A stretch of 64,000 nt of DNA from Nectonema munidae (taxonomy: Eukaryota > Nematomorpha > Nectonematoida > Nectonematidae). Of the stretch, positions 1-10,672 are shown piece by piece. The notes beneath the pieces are model-generated. The model was not told the origin of the DNA, made no database searches, and saw only the letters and a program-made list of their open reading frames with translations. The translations under genes were made by a program, and so were the position numbers. Each line of letters opens with the position of its first letter. Positions within the stretch are counted from its first letter, which is position 1. The stretch lies in the NCBI GenBank assembly GCA_030549495.1, contig JAUIRK010000129.1, positions 1 through 64,000 of the forward strand, written 5' to 3'.

Positions 1-534
1 AACCCTCGCACTACGGATCATTTTGTACTTACTCTGTATACGGACTAGGGACATTTTTTCCGCCAATCATATATGAATAAAATTTGCTAAAAAAATACCT
101 TCTATAATTATTGAGAAAACAAAATTACTGAGAAACGTAGTATCTATTTTTATACATTCCTAAGGAATGCTTCTTTGAGCAGAATAATTCAACAATTTTT
201 TCTACTTGATAATGAAACTTGAGAAAAAAGTAATATTGATATTAACGCCATCTACAATTCTTTTTTTGATCAAAGCAAACTTTACAACTAAGAACCAAAT
301 TGATGTTGATAAATAATCACTAGCACTAAATGTCTTACTACTACTGCCTTGGTAATCTCAACTGAGACTCATAAGCACACACCATCGTACTACCCTACAC
401 GAACGTACTTTACTACTTATATACATTATACATCTCGTATGTAAAATGGTGAAGATAGCATGAGTTGATTTCATATAGGAATAATCTAGAGAAACAAATG
501 TTCTCGATGAACAGCTAACACACTGTACGCGATA

Positions 535-1030
535 TACAGAGATCGTGGTTCAAATCCATGTTGAGGCACATACAGAGATCGTGGTTCAAATCCATGTTGA
601 GGCACATACAGAGATCGTGGTTCAAATCCATGTTGAGGCACATACAGAGATCGTGGTTCAAATCCATGTTGAGGCACATACAGAGATCGTGGTTCAAATC
701 CATGTTGAGGCACATACAGAGATCGTGGTTCAATTCCATGTTGAGGCACATACAGAGATCGTGGTTCAAATCCATGTTGAGGCACATACAGAAATCGTGG
801 TTCAAATCCATGTTGAGGCACATACAGAAATCGTGGTTCAAATCCATGTTGAGGCACATACAGAAATCGTGGTTCAAATCCATGTTGAGGCACATACAGA
901 AATCGTGGTTCAAATCCATGTTGAGGCACATACAGAAATCGTGGTTCAAATCCATGTTGAGGCACATACAGAGATCGTGGTTCAAATCCATGTTGAGGCA
1001 CATACAGAGATCGTGGTTCAAATCCATCTA
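535..1030. repeat. 36-bp minisatellite, about 13.7 copies
   Basis: A 36-bp unit repeats almost without change. Variation is mainly GAGATCG versus GAAATCG, and one unit has AATTCC. The unit length is divisible by three and the unit lacks stops in several frames, so long artificial ORFs appear on both strands. Each unit contains GGTTCAAATCC, which fits the RNA polymerase III B-box (GGTTCRANTCC). No A-box or cloverleaf accompanies it. The array sits in the left arm of the piggyBac element, upstream of the transposase. Confidence 0.95.
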
Positions 1031-2061
1031 GGTTATTTCTCGATACACTTAGTGTACGTAGAATCATACTGTGATTGCATCGCTAGTGCTTCTATGTCTT
1101 ACTACCACTATCTATGATGTTGATAAAAATTGTTAGTAATAAATAAAACTTTTTCATATCAGATATTCAATAATATTACATTTCTACGTGTTTTTCATTT
1201 TGCAATTGTGATGTATTTACTCAAAGGATGTTGGCATTTCGGTTCTAGGAAAAGCATTGGCAAAAGAGAAGTTCGCCAGTTTTACAAATGTTTGATGTTT
1301 CCGCCTTTTGCTACTCATAGTAGCAGTGCGTATAGGTTGCCAATTCTTCTCCTTTGCCAACTCTTCTCCGTTTACCGGCATTTTGTATCAATGATTAGCA
1401 GGAGATCTAAAATTCATGAGAGAAATAAAAGTAATAACAAACTGCTGAAACTTTGATAGTGCAAACTGCTTCATCACTTCTCATCACGCATGTAATGGTA
1501 GTGATAAAATGAAAACAATGGTGAACCAATCGTTCCTTTATTTTCTTTTACTTACCACATATTTTGAACTCTGCCATAGATCATTATTGTGATCATGTAT
1601 CAGAAGATGTATAGTAATAACGTAAATAAAAGCATAACAGTGCCACAAAATTCATTCAATAACTCATCAGCTCATTTATGATATAATATAATCTCAATGA
1701 CACATTGTTCGTCAATTGTATTTCCTATCTATACGCTTAGTTCAGCGTTCAATAGCCAGGAGGCGGCATGTGGCTTCATGCATAATGGTATTGTAGAAGT
1801 AATGATATTGATTTATCAAAGCACATGTGATGCGTTTATAATTTATTTATTATTTTTTCTCTCGTTGAAAGTATTCTAGTTTTTGCGTTTCCATTGTGAA
1901 CTTGATTTGATCAATATACTCCTCTCTTCATTGTATCTTTCTTGAGATTCTATCGTTCGCTGATTACTGTTTTCCAAATTGATTTTGTTACATAAACCCA
2001 GCTTATACTCAAAGAACGTTTCGGCTTGAAGATCTTTGCAAAATCCTTTTGATATAAAATC
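1031..2061. other. piggyBac left arm between minisatellite and transposase
   Basis: This stretch is non-coding as far as I can see. It includes a short imperfect inverted repeat around 1257-1360 (GGCAAAAGAGAAG against CTTCTCCTTTGCC). The transposase promoter should lie in the last few hundred bases, but no single TATA box stands out. Confidence 0.5.
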
Positions 2062-3787
2062 ATGAGCTCTGACTTTTCCATAGAAAGTAGTTCTGAAAGC
2101 GGAGAAGAACAAACATCTTATTCGTTTACTTCCTCCTCCTACTCATCCCTATCATCTCATTCTTCTTCTTCATCATCTCTTGTAATTGAAGATGATTTGT
2201 TAGCTCCTGACCAAACTATTTATCGTTGGAGACCCATATCTGCTCTTGAAGGTCGTCCCCAAAGAATCAATATCAGAAACGCAATTAGTAATCCCCCAGG
2301 ACCTAAAGGGACTATGAAAGACACTGACGACATTCTGTTCATATTCAAACTTTTTTTTGATGTGAATTTGATTTCATATATCTATGAAATGACAGCTGCA
2401 AAAATAAAAACCAACTTCGAGTAAGTTTTGCTTATATATTCTTTATTTTAAATATCGAAAGTATTTTTTCAGATCTGAAAGCCCTAAACATCGAGGATTG
2501 GCTCATTGTTATAAGAATTTTGAAATTCATCATCTCCTCTCGTACTTTGCTAGCTTACTTTATATTGGCCAAAGTGGAGACCAGAAAGTTGCCATTTGTG
2601 ATTTGTTTTCTAATTTTGGAATTCCATTTCTAAGAGCCAGCTTGGGAAGGGACATGTTTACACTCATTCATCTTTTCATCACTTTTGATGACAAAACACA
2701 AAGAGATGTTGGAGATAAATTGAGTCCGATCAGGAAAGTACATGATCACTTTCGCAATGTTTTCTCAAAGTACTGGACTCCTCATTCACATGTAACAATA
2801 GATGAGCAACTTATCAGCTTCAAAGGAAAGTGCAGGTTGAAAATATATGATCCTAAGAAACCTGGGCACTACGGTCTAAAATGTTATCATATAAATGATG
2901 CAGAATATTTTTTTTATATGATGCCCGAACTCTATATACCTGGTATGGGAAATTCACATTTTTCAGCCTTGAATATTTCAAAAAGACTTATACAAGACTC
3001 AAAGATTCCATCTGGTTGTGGCGTTTTTACTGACAGGTTTTTTACCAGTCATGAGCTGGCTGTCTGGTGCCACGATAGAGATATATCCCTTTGTGGCACT
3101 GTCAATGGGAACAGACGATTTGTTCCTACGATTTTTAAGCCTAACCACTTGAAAGGACTTCGCCTCGCGGAATGTGAAAGTCGTGTTATTTATTCTGAAT
3201 ATGCTTCACTTTCTGCGTACATACCAAGAAAACATGCTCGCAATAACTTCAAAGTCGTGTACCTCTTGTCATCTCAACACAAAAACATAACAACATATGG
3301 CGAGCACTCAAAACCACAAAGTTTGCTCTGCTACAACAAATACAAATCGGGAGTTGATGTCGGCAATAAAATGATCAGAAGCTATCGATCAAAGAAGCCA
3401 TGTAGAAGATGGACTCTAGCTACTTTTTGCAACTACTTGGACATAGTTGCTTTGAACACATGGGTTGTTGCAAGATACAACTCTCCTCAATCGTTCCCGA
3501 GTTCGAAGCAAAGTGGACGTAAAGTTTTTTTAAAGAAGCTGTCTTTTCTTTTGGCAGAAGAGTGTATGAAGGTAAGATCCAACATTTCTGAATTGCCAAT
3601 CCAAGTTAAGTACCTACTGTCTGTTTATGGTTTTTCGAAAGCTGCGACAGAAGAACAAACAACTTCCAAAAAAGGTGTCTGCTCTGTTTGTCTTTCTAAA
3701 AAAAACAAAACAACAAAAAAATGTTCCATGTGCTCGAATTTTGTTTGTAAGATTCATTATAAAACTACTTGCCCTAATTGTGTATAA
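2062..3787 (+). CDS. piggyBac transposase, two exons (2062-2420, 2473-3787)
   Basis: This is the DDE-type transposase that cuts and rejoins at TTAA. Exon 1 starts at the ATG at 2062 with a Ser/Glu-rich tail. A 52-bp intron (GTAAGT at 2421, TTTTTTCAG ending at 2472) restores the frame and gives 557 residues, a usual piggyBac length. The N-terminal part has the family's W-R-P and DDILFIFKLFF segment. The three catalytic aspartates are readable: VTIDEQL (residue 230), GVFTDRFFTS (307) and KSGVDVGNKM (415). The C-terminus is a Cys-rich domain with paired CxxC motifs and CKIH, as in the DNA-binding domain of piggyBac. No internal stop is seen. AATAAA lies at 3803-3808, just after the stop. The intron is inferred from the frame and splice signals only. 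Confidence 0.9.
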
Positions 3788-4340
3788 ACTTTGATTTCTT
3801 ATAATAAATTTTTTTGCCATTTTAAGTTTAACGCCATCTATAAATAATTTATTTTTCAAGGTACAAAAATGAGAAAAAATGAAAATTCGCAGAGCTTTTT
3901 AGGTAATGTTAAATTTTTTTCTTTCCAGTGCCTTAAGAAGCATTTTTTATAAGTTTAGATACTATTTTTATTGAACTTTCCCATTGAAAGTTTTCCGATA
4001 ATAATCTTGTAAATACTTTTGCGGAAAAAATACATAGAGTCCGTAGTGCGAGGGTTAATTGAGCTTTATCTAATTAAAAATTAAAATTAGAACTTGTCGT
4101 GTTAAAATGCACAAATATTAATTTTTCCCCAACTTTGCAAGTTGGTAGCCTCTACTACCATTTCGGCTGCGATCCTCCCTAATAAAGATTTTAAAATTCG
4201 ATAAAAATCGTATTGATTATATACCGTGCTTATAACTTTTATGACCTTCCACCTTCAAAATTTTAAAAAATAAATGATTTGAGTCAGTAATTTTTTGACT
4301 CATAAATAAAAAACTGCTAATAGACTTTTTTTATTTTGTA

Positions 4341-4540
4341 GAAGTGAAATTAATCATTAGCAAAATTTGAAATACTGTTATGATAAGTTTTCAATTTGTG
4401 ATTTGTTCGCGTATTTTTCTACTCTTTTTTTCATTGGTCAAGCTAAAAATAAACGCCTTGAGATAAAGTATCTATTTTCACAAAAAAACGGAGAACATTT
4501 TCTCAAAGCTTGCAGGTTTTATGTTTTAATATATCCAAGT
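4341..4540 (+). pseudogene. Decayed piggyBac transposase fragment
   Basis: The translation reads KYCYDKFSICDLFAYFS, then TLFFIGQAKNKRLEIKYLFS and HFLKACR. This parallels the intact element's HCYKNFEIHHLLSYF, LLYIGQSGDQKVAICDLFS and FLRA at exon 2 residues 8-47. Similarity starts right after TTTTGTAG, which matches the position of the intron acceptor in the intact gene. One stop lies in the first 20 codons and similarity fades after about 4520. It is an older relative, not a copy of the neighbouring element, because the residues differ widely. Confidence 0.7.
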
Positions 4541-4659
4541 TTATTTAGGTGCATATTTTTGTATATTTTAGTTTATATTTCGGTGTATTTCAGTATTAAG
4601 AGCAACAGATTGAAAATTGTAGAAATATAATACTTTTTTATACATTCTTTTTAGTTATT

Positions 4660-5973
4660 ATGAATTGGATTGGTGGATCAAAGTATCGCGTTAAACAAAA
4701 AAAACTCCTTGATTCACATCGAGAGTATTTTTCAAAAAGAAAGATTATAAATCAGAAAAGTGATATTTCTTATGATGAAAAAGCTAAAACTATGCACAAT
4801 GAACTCACTGGATTTGGAGATGATTTAACGTCCATATGTTATGCTTCTCGCCACTCCAGTAAAGCCGTATCACAAAACACTATAAGAAGACGAGTTGAAT
4901 TCGTAAACATCGACAAAAAGAACAACAACAGCTTTTTGAACAAAGGAGCCAAGTTAAATGAGCTGCTACGAATCCATTCAGAGCGTGTTGAAAATGAGGA
5001 AGATCCTTTTAAAATAGCTGTTAGTAATAGTGCAAGAAGTAACATAAGTTTTAATGAGAAATATGACACCTTGAACTTACATGTTAGTAAGCATAAGGAT
5101 AAAATTGGTCTTCTTGACTCCAAAGTTAATCGTGACAAATGTAACAACGACATAGATGATGGAGAAACATTATCACCGATAAAGCTTTTTGGAAACAAAT
5201 ATAAGGGCAATGATTTTGAAAAAGTTTCAACAGCCAAGCATTGTAATAATATATTTTATGGCACTAAGATGAATGATGAATTGCTACAAGGAAAATGTGA
5301 AAAAAGAGTGTTATCAAATGGATATATGGAAGCCATATCTTCCTTACCTGATGATGCCTCACAGAATTCAGTTTGCATTTCTCCAATAAATCTGCAAAAA
5401 AGTAGTCCAGAAATGATGCGAAATGGCATGCATGCTCCAAATATTGAACTTGTCGAAAGTGAAAATATTTACTCCTCTCATTCTAACACTTCGGATTTTG
5501 AAGATGAAAATGCTGACGAAGAAATAGCGTTTCCATGTAATTTAGACTACCCAAGTTTTATCCAATCATCAAATGTTCCGAAAAACTTTTATGAAAGGGA
5601 AGAGCCTTTAATCAAAAGAGAAAACGAAGTAGCGATCGTAAACAAAAGAAGTCCTTCACCAATTATTATTGATAAACAAATGGATACGTGTGCAAAGAAA
5701 AATGGAATGGTGTTACTTCATTCGCTGAATAAGACTGCTGAAATAGCGAATATTGAAAAAAATTTCATAACTTATGACGACCACGATGATACACAAAGCA
5801 GTAGTGGGGCAATGCAGTATTTTTTGAAAAATAAGAAGTCATTCGGAGAAAAAAATTGTGATCAAAACCAATTTAAAGTTAATCTAAGTCAAAAGCACAA
5901 AAGCAAGAAGACGCCAAATGGAAGTATTAAGCATAAAAAAACCTTTTCGATTTCCTTGACTTATAAATCCTGA
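4660..5973 (+). CDS. REDIC1-like (C12orf40-like) protein, 437 aa
   Basis: This is a long open frame in AT-rich DNA with codon use unlike noise: hydrophilic, rich in Asn, Lys, Ser and Asp, with no membrane segment. The first 30 residues, MNWIGGSKYRV..KQ..........EYFSKRK, closely follow the start of vertebrate REDIC1 as I remember it (MNWVGGSRSRV, then KQ, then EYFEK). In mouse that protein acts at meiotic recombination sites in class I crossover formation. The rest is low in recognisable motifs and looks disordered, as in REDIC1. Vertebrate proteins are longer (about 650 aa). A pyrimidine-rich CTTTTTAG lies a few bases before the ATG, so a 5' UTR exon may lie upstream. AATAAA at 5994-5999 fits a 3' end. 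The ORF is well supported; the family rests on the N-terminal motif. Confidence 0.6.
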   Translation: MNWIGGSKYRVKQKKLLDSHREYFSKRKIINQKSDISYDEKAKTMHNELTGFGDDLTSICYASRHSSKAVSQNTIRRRVEFVNIDKKNNNSFLNKGAKLNELLRIHSERVENEEDPFKIAVSNSARSNISFNEKYDTLNLHVSKHKDKIGLLDSKVNRDKCNNDIDDGETLSPIKLFGNKYKGNDFEKVSTAKHCNNIFYGTKMNDELLQGKCEKRVLSNGYMEAISSLPDDASQNSVCISPINLQKSSPEMMRNGMHAPNIELVESENIYSSHSNTSDFEDENADEEIAFPCNLDYPSFIQSSNVPKNFYEREEPLIKRENEVAIVNKRSPSPIIIDKQMDTCAKKNGMVLLHSLNKTAEIANIEKNFITYDDHDDTQSSSGAMQYFLKNKKSFGEKNCDQNQFKVNLSQKHKSKKTPNGSIKHKKTFSISLTYKS

Positions 5974-5993
5974 AGATTTTATCATTTTTAAAA

Positions 5994-5999
5994 AATAAA
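5994..5999 (+). promoter_or_regulatory. Poly(A) signal of the REDIC1-like gene
   Basis: An AATAAA hexamer lies 21 bases after the stop codon, a normal distance for a short 3' UTR in AT-rich DNA. Confidence 0.5.
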
Positions 6000-6069
6000 A
6001 TATTCTAAGAACTTTAAAAATTAATTTCTCTATTTCCCTAGAATTTGATTGAATTTCTCATAAGGGTAT

Positions 6070-6418
6070 AGAACAGAGGTGAGCAACAATTTTGAGCTGC
6101 GAGACGAAATAAAATCTACCTAGTATTTAGCGAGCGGCAATAAAATTCGGTTTCATGAAAATTTTAAAAGCATATTAGTAAATTATTCTATAAGCATATT
6201 AATCTTCTTCTTTCAACATAAAGCAAAAATATAATTTTTCAATTTTTGCATGGTTTTTTTTCAATAATTTTGAATAAAAAGGCTTGGAGTTGTTTTAAAA
6301 CGTAACAAAACTTTTGTCTTTGAGCGTAGGCTTTGGAAAGTTTAAAATAATTTTTTTAATCTTAAGATGGAGCGAGTGACATAAAAAAAGAGATCACGGA
6401 ACGCAGGTTCACCACCAA
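6070..6418. mobile_element. hAT-like MITE, copy 1
   Basis: It begins near CAGAGGTGAGCAA and ends near GAACGCAGGTTCACCACC, which resembles the complementary end of hAT elements of the 'CAGGGGTGGGCAA' type. Interior blocks (GGCTTGGAGTTGTTTTAAAA, ATCTTAAGATGGAG) recur in the copy at 15985-16345. It has no coding capacity and no clear 8-bp target duplication. Confidence 0.55.
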
Positions 6419-7974
6419 CGAGCTAGAAGTTTGAGGTTTCCATTTAACTTTAAAAAATATTTGAATTTTGGTTTCCTAAATATATCCTTTAAGGCAAACA
6501 ATAATATTAAATTAACATTAGCTTTTCAAATTCAACCTCAACCTAATTAATAAGTTAATTTCTTCAACTACACCTAAAAGTTTTCGTCGTGAATGCATAC
6601 TTGCAACGCTTGTGTCAAACTATCAGGAAGGGTTTGACTCTGAATTTGAAACAAAAAAATTCGTGGTATCGAAGTGGAAGAAAACCTCAAAAAGTGCTAA
6701 TCGAAGTTATTTCAAAGTTTAAGCACACTCTTCCTCAATCAGGTGGTTTTCTTAATTAAAAATCGAGGTTTGTTTCAACTAGCTTAAAAATTTCTCTGGA
6801 TATCTTTTAGAATTTTTCAGATACATTTGTGTATAGAATTAATAAGCAAGCTCATATGCCTATCAGATGAAAAAAAAGCTAAAATTGAAGATATTTCAAA
6901 ATTCAAATCTGTATCGTCAATTCTTCCTATAAACTTTATATTTTAAGATATTTAAGAAGTAAGTGTTCTTTTAGAATATTTATATCTGAAGCCTTTTAAT
7001 CCAGAAACAAAGCCATATTTTCCAGGCTTATTCGGAATGTACTATTTGAAAAGGCATCACTTTCGGGTATGACGTTTTAGCAAATCGTCCTAAAACAAAT
7101 AAATATGCATTTTTCAGATTTTTTGACTGACCGGCTAAATAACGCCAGTGACACTACTCACTTGCAGGGTTAGATTTATTTGACGTGCCCACCAAAAATT
7201 ATGGTCTTTCTCTATCTATTTTCATGACTGACCTGGTGAAATTTTTTTGCTGAAAACGTCGCCGCAAAAAATAGCTGGCGACGTCGGTCCAGACAACTGG
7301 TCGATCCTGGCTACCTGGGATGAAGGCCAAGCTCTCATGGACAAATGGAAGAAAAGACTTAACGCAGTTAGTCTTCATTAAGCAGTATGGAATTAGGAAG
7401 TTCTACATTTTATAGAAATTTAGTGAAAGATTTTGTTTAGTCCATGCATTCCCACAGCTACAAGTTATATCTATGCAGTCAAATGTTTACCTACCTATGA
7501 AGAAAACACAATCTATTTGCAACGTTTTATCACCCGCGTTATACCATGTTTTTAAGATTACACAATATACTTAAACTCTTTGTTTAATGTAGCTGATTGA
7601 TGAAAAATATTTGAAATAAAAATTTAATGTAAAGTATTTATTCTTGTCATTTCTAAGCAGGATAAAATTTTTTGTATGAACATATAGCGGTTTGTCGACC
7701 AAAGTTTAAACTTCGTGCATTTATTAAGATCTTAAATGATATTATCAGCCGTGTTTGGACCTTTCATAGCGCTATACATTTTTTAAAATTGGAATAAAAG
7801 TATGGGGAAGCGTAGCAAATTTTCCCAATACTTGCAAAAAAGCGCGATTCTTCTCATCACTATATTCGACTAACGGAAATTTTAAAAATAAAGGATTGGT
7901 TATTTTCTGAAAAAACAGACATATCGAATAAGAAGTACTATAATTATTTTGTAGGAAAAAATACAAAAAATAGT
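6419..7974. other. Intergenic stretch, no identified gene
   Basis: This AT-rich DNA lies between the REDIC1-like gene and the 3' end of the co-repressor gene. The only coding-like spot is a short, more GC-rich ORF ending in a stop at 7381 (about 7231-7381, see findings). The 64-residue minus-strand ORF at 7772-7966 has no recognisable motif. Confidence 0.4.
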
Positions 7975-7980
7975 TTTATT
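7975..7980 (-). promoter_or_regulatory. Candidate poly(A) signal of the co-repressor gene
   Basis: AATAAA on the minus strand lies about 245 bases past the stop codon at 8223. It is the first clear canonical hexamer downstream apart from one overlapping the stop itself. Confidence 0.4.
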
Positions 7981-8222
7981 AACATATTTTACAATCATGA
8001 AAATATATGCAAATATCAACTTTCTTGAAACTTTAAACCTTAGCCAAGCGCACTAAGCAAATCTTTAAATTTTCCCATATAAAAATGTAAGATTAATCAT
8101 GTGAGTAGATTAAGCAATACACACACAGACACAAACGTACACATTTGCACCTTCCTTTACTGCAGAGAAAATACAGTATATATCAACAATATCGTTTCCT
8201 TTCGTTGAGGTGAATCCGAGTC

Positions 8223-10672
8223 TTATTTATTCTGGCGTGATAGCGGGACAGAAGACGGCAATCGCTGTAAAGGATGATACGCTCCAGCTAGTTTATTTAA
8301 GCTTAGTCTTTGATTAGAGACGTTGTTACTGTTATTGGAGGAAGTAAAATTCGAATTGCTGTTCTTTGAGTAAGGGAGATAGGAGGAATGGCGGGGCGAA
8401 GGCAGTAGAAAAGGAATGTCATCTTCGTCGCCATCAGAGTTATTTGCTTTAAAGGCGTATGGATCTTCGTCACTCTTATGCTTAGCACTGCCCTTGTTGT
8501 TGCTTAATGCCAGTACTTTTTTTGACGCATTTGAAACGATCTGGTTAGAACTGGGAAAGTTAAACACGTCATTGGGATGTGGCTTAGCAGGATGATCTTT
8601 GACAAGAGTTCTGCTATTAACATTGTTATTATTAGTAGTGGTACAGAAGGATTCATGCTGATTAAGGTTGGACATATTAATATGGGATTGCGCATGACTA
8701 ATATTATTATAATTTTTCTTAACGTTTTGAGGTGAATGTTCGATTTTATTCTTCTTATTTACCAATTCCTCTTTCATGTGACCTTTGCTGTATAAGGCAG
8801 CAGTAGTAGCATCAGGAAACGTAGGAGGCGCAGGATATGAGTTTGAAAATCGGTGCGAAAAGTCTTCTGACATAGACTTTTTCAAGGAAGATTGGGCTGC
8901 AAGTGCTCTAATCGCCGAAGAAAATTGATCAGAGTAAGGATACGGTGCTAAAAAATGATGAGGGTGGCCTGCTAGATTAGAAGCAGGATAGAGTGGGTTT
9001 AAAATTGCACTGTTTTTTAGGGAGGAGACATTAGGCAAGGATTTTTTCCTATAATCACTTATTGCTATATCTGAAGAATGGGGTGTTGTTGACTCTGAAC
9101 TAAATAAGTTTGCTTTATTATTTTTGTTCAAGTCCATCGGATACTTTTGAGTAAGATTCATTCCACCATCAAATGAGCAGGAATTCTGTGGAAAAGATGG
9201 AGATGATTTTGAAAGCGAAGGAATTGGAATTCTGTTATTCGTTTCCTCGAGTAGGGTGTGAGATGGTAAAAAAGAGTTGGGATCTTGTATGAAAGGTTGT
9301 TTAACCATGAGTGGTTGCTGCTGCTGATTTAGAGACGCTAAATAATAGTTGGCGGCATTTAGTTGTGAATTCGACGTTGTCATAGCATGTGGAGAAAGGG
9401 GCGATGAATTCAAGATATTATTATCAAAGTAGGAGTTGGATGGCGTATCAGAATTTTTACTAATGTTACCAGCATTGAGCTCATTCTTCTTGGTAAAAAG
9501 TGAGGGTGTAGCGGATGAGGATTGGCAGAAAAAGGGATTACTATTGCCATTATTGATACGAAGTGGATCATAAAATGAAAAGTTGATAAAGTTGGGAGGG
9601 GGAGGGGGCATAGGAGGCACGCAAAACTGAGGAAATAGAGAATGAGGATATTGCTGGAAAGAATTGGAATGATGACTTAGTAGAGGTTGAGGATGCTGTT
9701 GCATGTAAGAAAACTGCTGCGTCGCTTGAGAGCTGTTGGCTGCAAGTCCTTGTGAAGGTAGAAAAATAGAAGAGTGGGGGTAGGAGGGTAGGCTCTGAGA
9801 GTTGGTATTGGAATACGAAGGCAAATGAAACAAAGAGGTTGAGGGAGGAGGTGCCATTTGAGCAGAAGTATTTGACTGCTGTAATTTAGACAACGTGTTC
9901 AAATAAGAGGCAAGGTATTGTTGCTGGCGAGCATGGTGAGCGAGTTCTTCTGGTGAGGACAAGAAGGCAGAACGTATTTTCTGGGAAGCTAAAATTTCAT
10001 TGGCAAGGTATGGATTGAGGTATGTTGGAAACCTTGTTTGCATAGACAAATGAGCTTCGTTTGGAAGAAAAGTAGTTGTGTTGAAAGGAGGAAGGTATGA
10101 AGAGTTTTTTGGGTACAAAGGTAGGAAAGACGATGATGACAAGAAAGGAGCTGGTGACGGTTGTAAAGATCGGGAACCCGGAGGGAATTGCTTTTTAGAG
10201 GTAGGTAGAGGAGTATCGGTAGTTTGGTTCTTGAACAAAACCGAAAATTTAGCGAGTTTTTTCGCATGCATAACTGGTACAAGATGAGAGAGGGGGTATG
10301 TGGAAAAAATATCAGACTGGTGTTCCTTCACATTCTTAGAAGAGTTCATAGAATTGATTGTTTTTTTCGATGTGGGTTGTGGAATGGGGGCTGTTGTAGT
10401 TGGCGGGATGTGACTTCTTTTTATTGAAAGATCAAACACGTGAGATTCGGGTGAAAAATTCAAAGGCATTGATTGAGAAGATGTGAACGCAATGGCGTTT
10501 TCTTCTTTTTTAAATCTTTTAGAAGGTGAAGAAAGGAATTGGGACTGCAATGACGATGGCTGATCAATCTTGTTAAAGTATGTTTTGTCACCAATGTTAT
10601 CACCTCTATTCTTCACTTTTAAATATTCATCAGATGAAACACAACATGATCGCTTAGTATTGAATTCATGAT
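8223..10672 (-). CDS. NCOR1: Co-repressor last exon (1097-1912)
   Basis: 816 codons run from CAATAG|AT to the TAA at 8223-8225. The protein is low-complexity (Ser, Pro, Asn, Gln) with PPPPP and several NNN runs, and lacks clear homology. In NCoR the C-terminal part holds receptor-interaction (CoRNR) boxes. No strict [LI]xx[IV]I box is seen. The nearest is QFSSAIRALAAQSSL around residues 1675-1690, which recalls LEDIIRKAL. The long open frame in AT-rich DNA makes the exon itself secure. Confidence 0.85.

Larger units (their letters stand above)
3..4054 (+). mobile_element. Complete piggyBac transposon, 4.05 kb
   Basis: The ends carry a perfect 15-bp terminal inverted repeat, CCCTCGCACTACGGA at 3-17 and its complement at 4040-4054. 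The right end is followed by TTAA (4055-4058). The window opens with AA, the second half of the expected left TTAA. Further matching blocks near both ends (CTCTGTA or CTCTATG, then TTTTTTCCGC) extend the inverted repeat in pieces. A direct repeat TTAACGCCATCTA lies at 242-254 and 3828-3840. Inside are a two-exon transposase gene on the + strand and a 36-bp minisatellite in the left arm. Excision and insertion at TTAA is known for the family. Both ends and an open transposase are present, so this copy looks recent and could be autonomous. Confidence 0.9.

Noticed and set aside
535-1030. CRISPR-like array or a tRNA gene
   Set aside because: The repeats are contiguous with no spacers. There is a B-box-like word but no A-box or cloverleaf, and the context is animal DNA.
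486-1117. Four long overlapping ORFs on both strands
   Set aside because: They are by-products of a 36-bp minisatellite whose length is divisible by three and whose unit lacks stops.
10078-10427. Plus-strand ORFs over the last co-repressor exon
   Set aside because: They are shadows of the long minus-strand exon.
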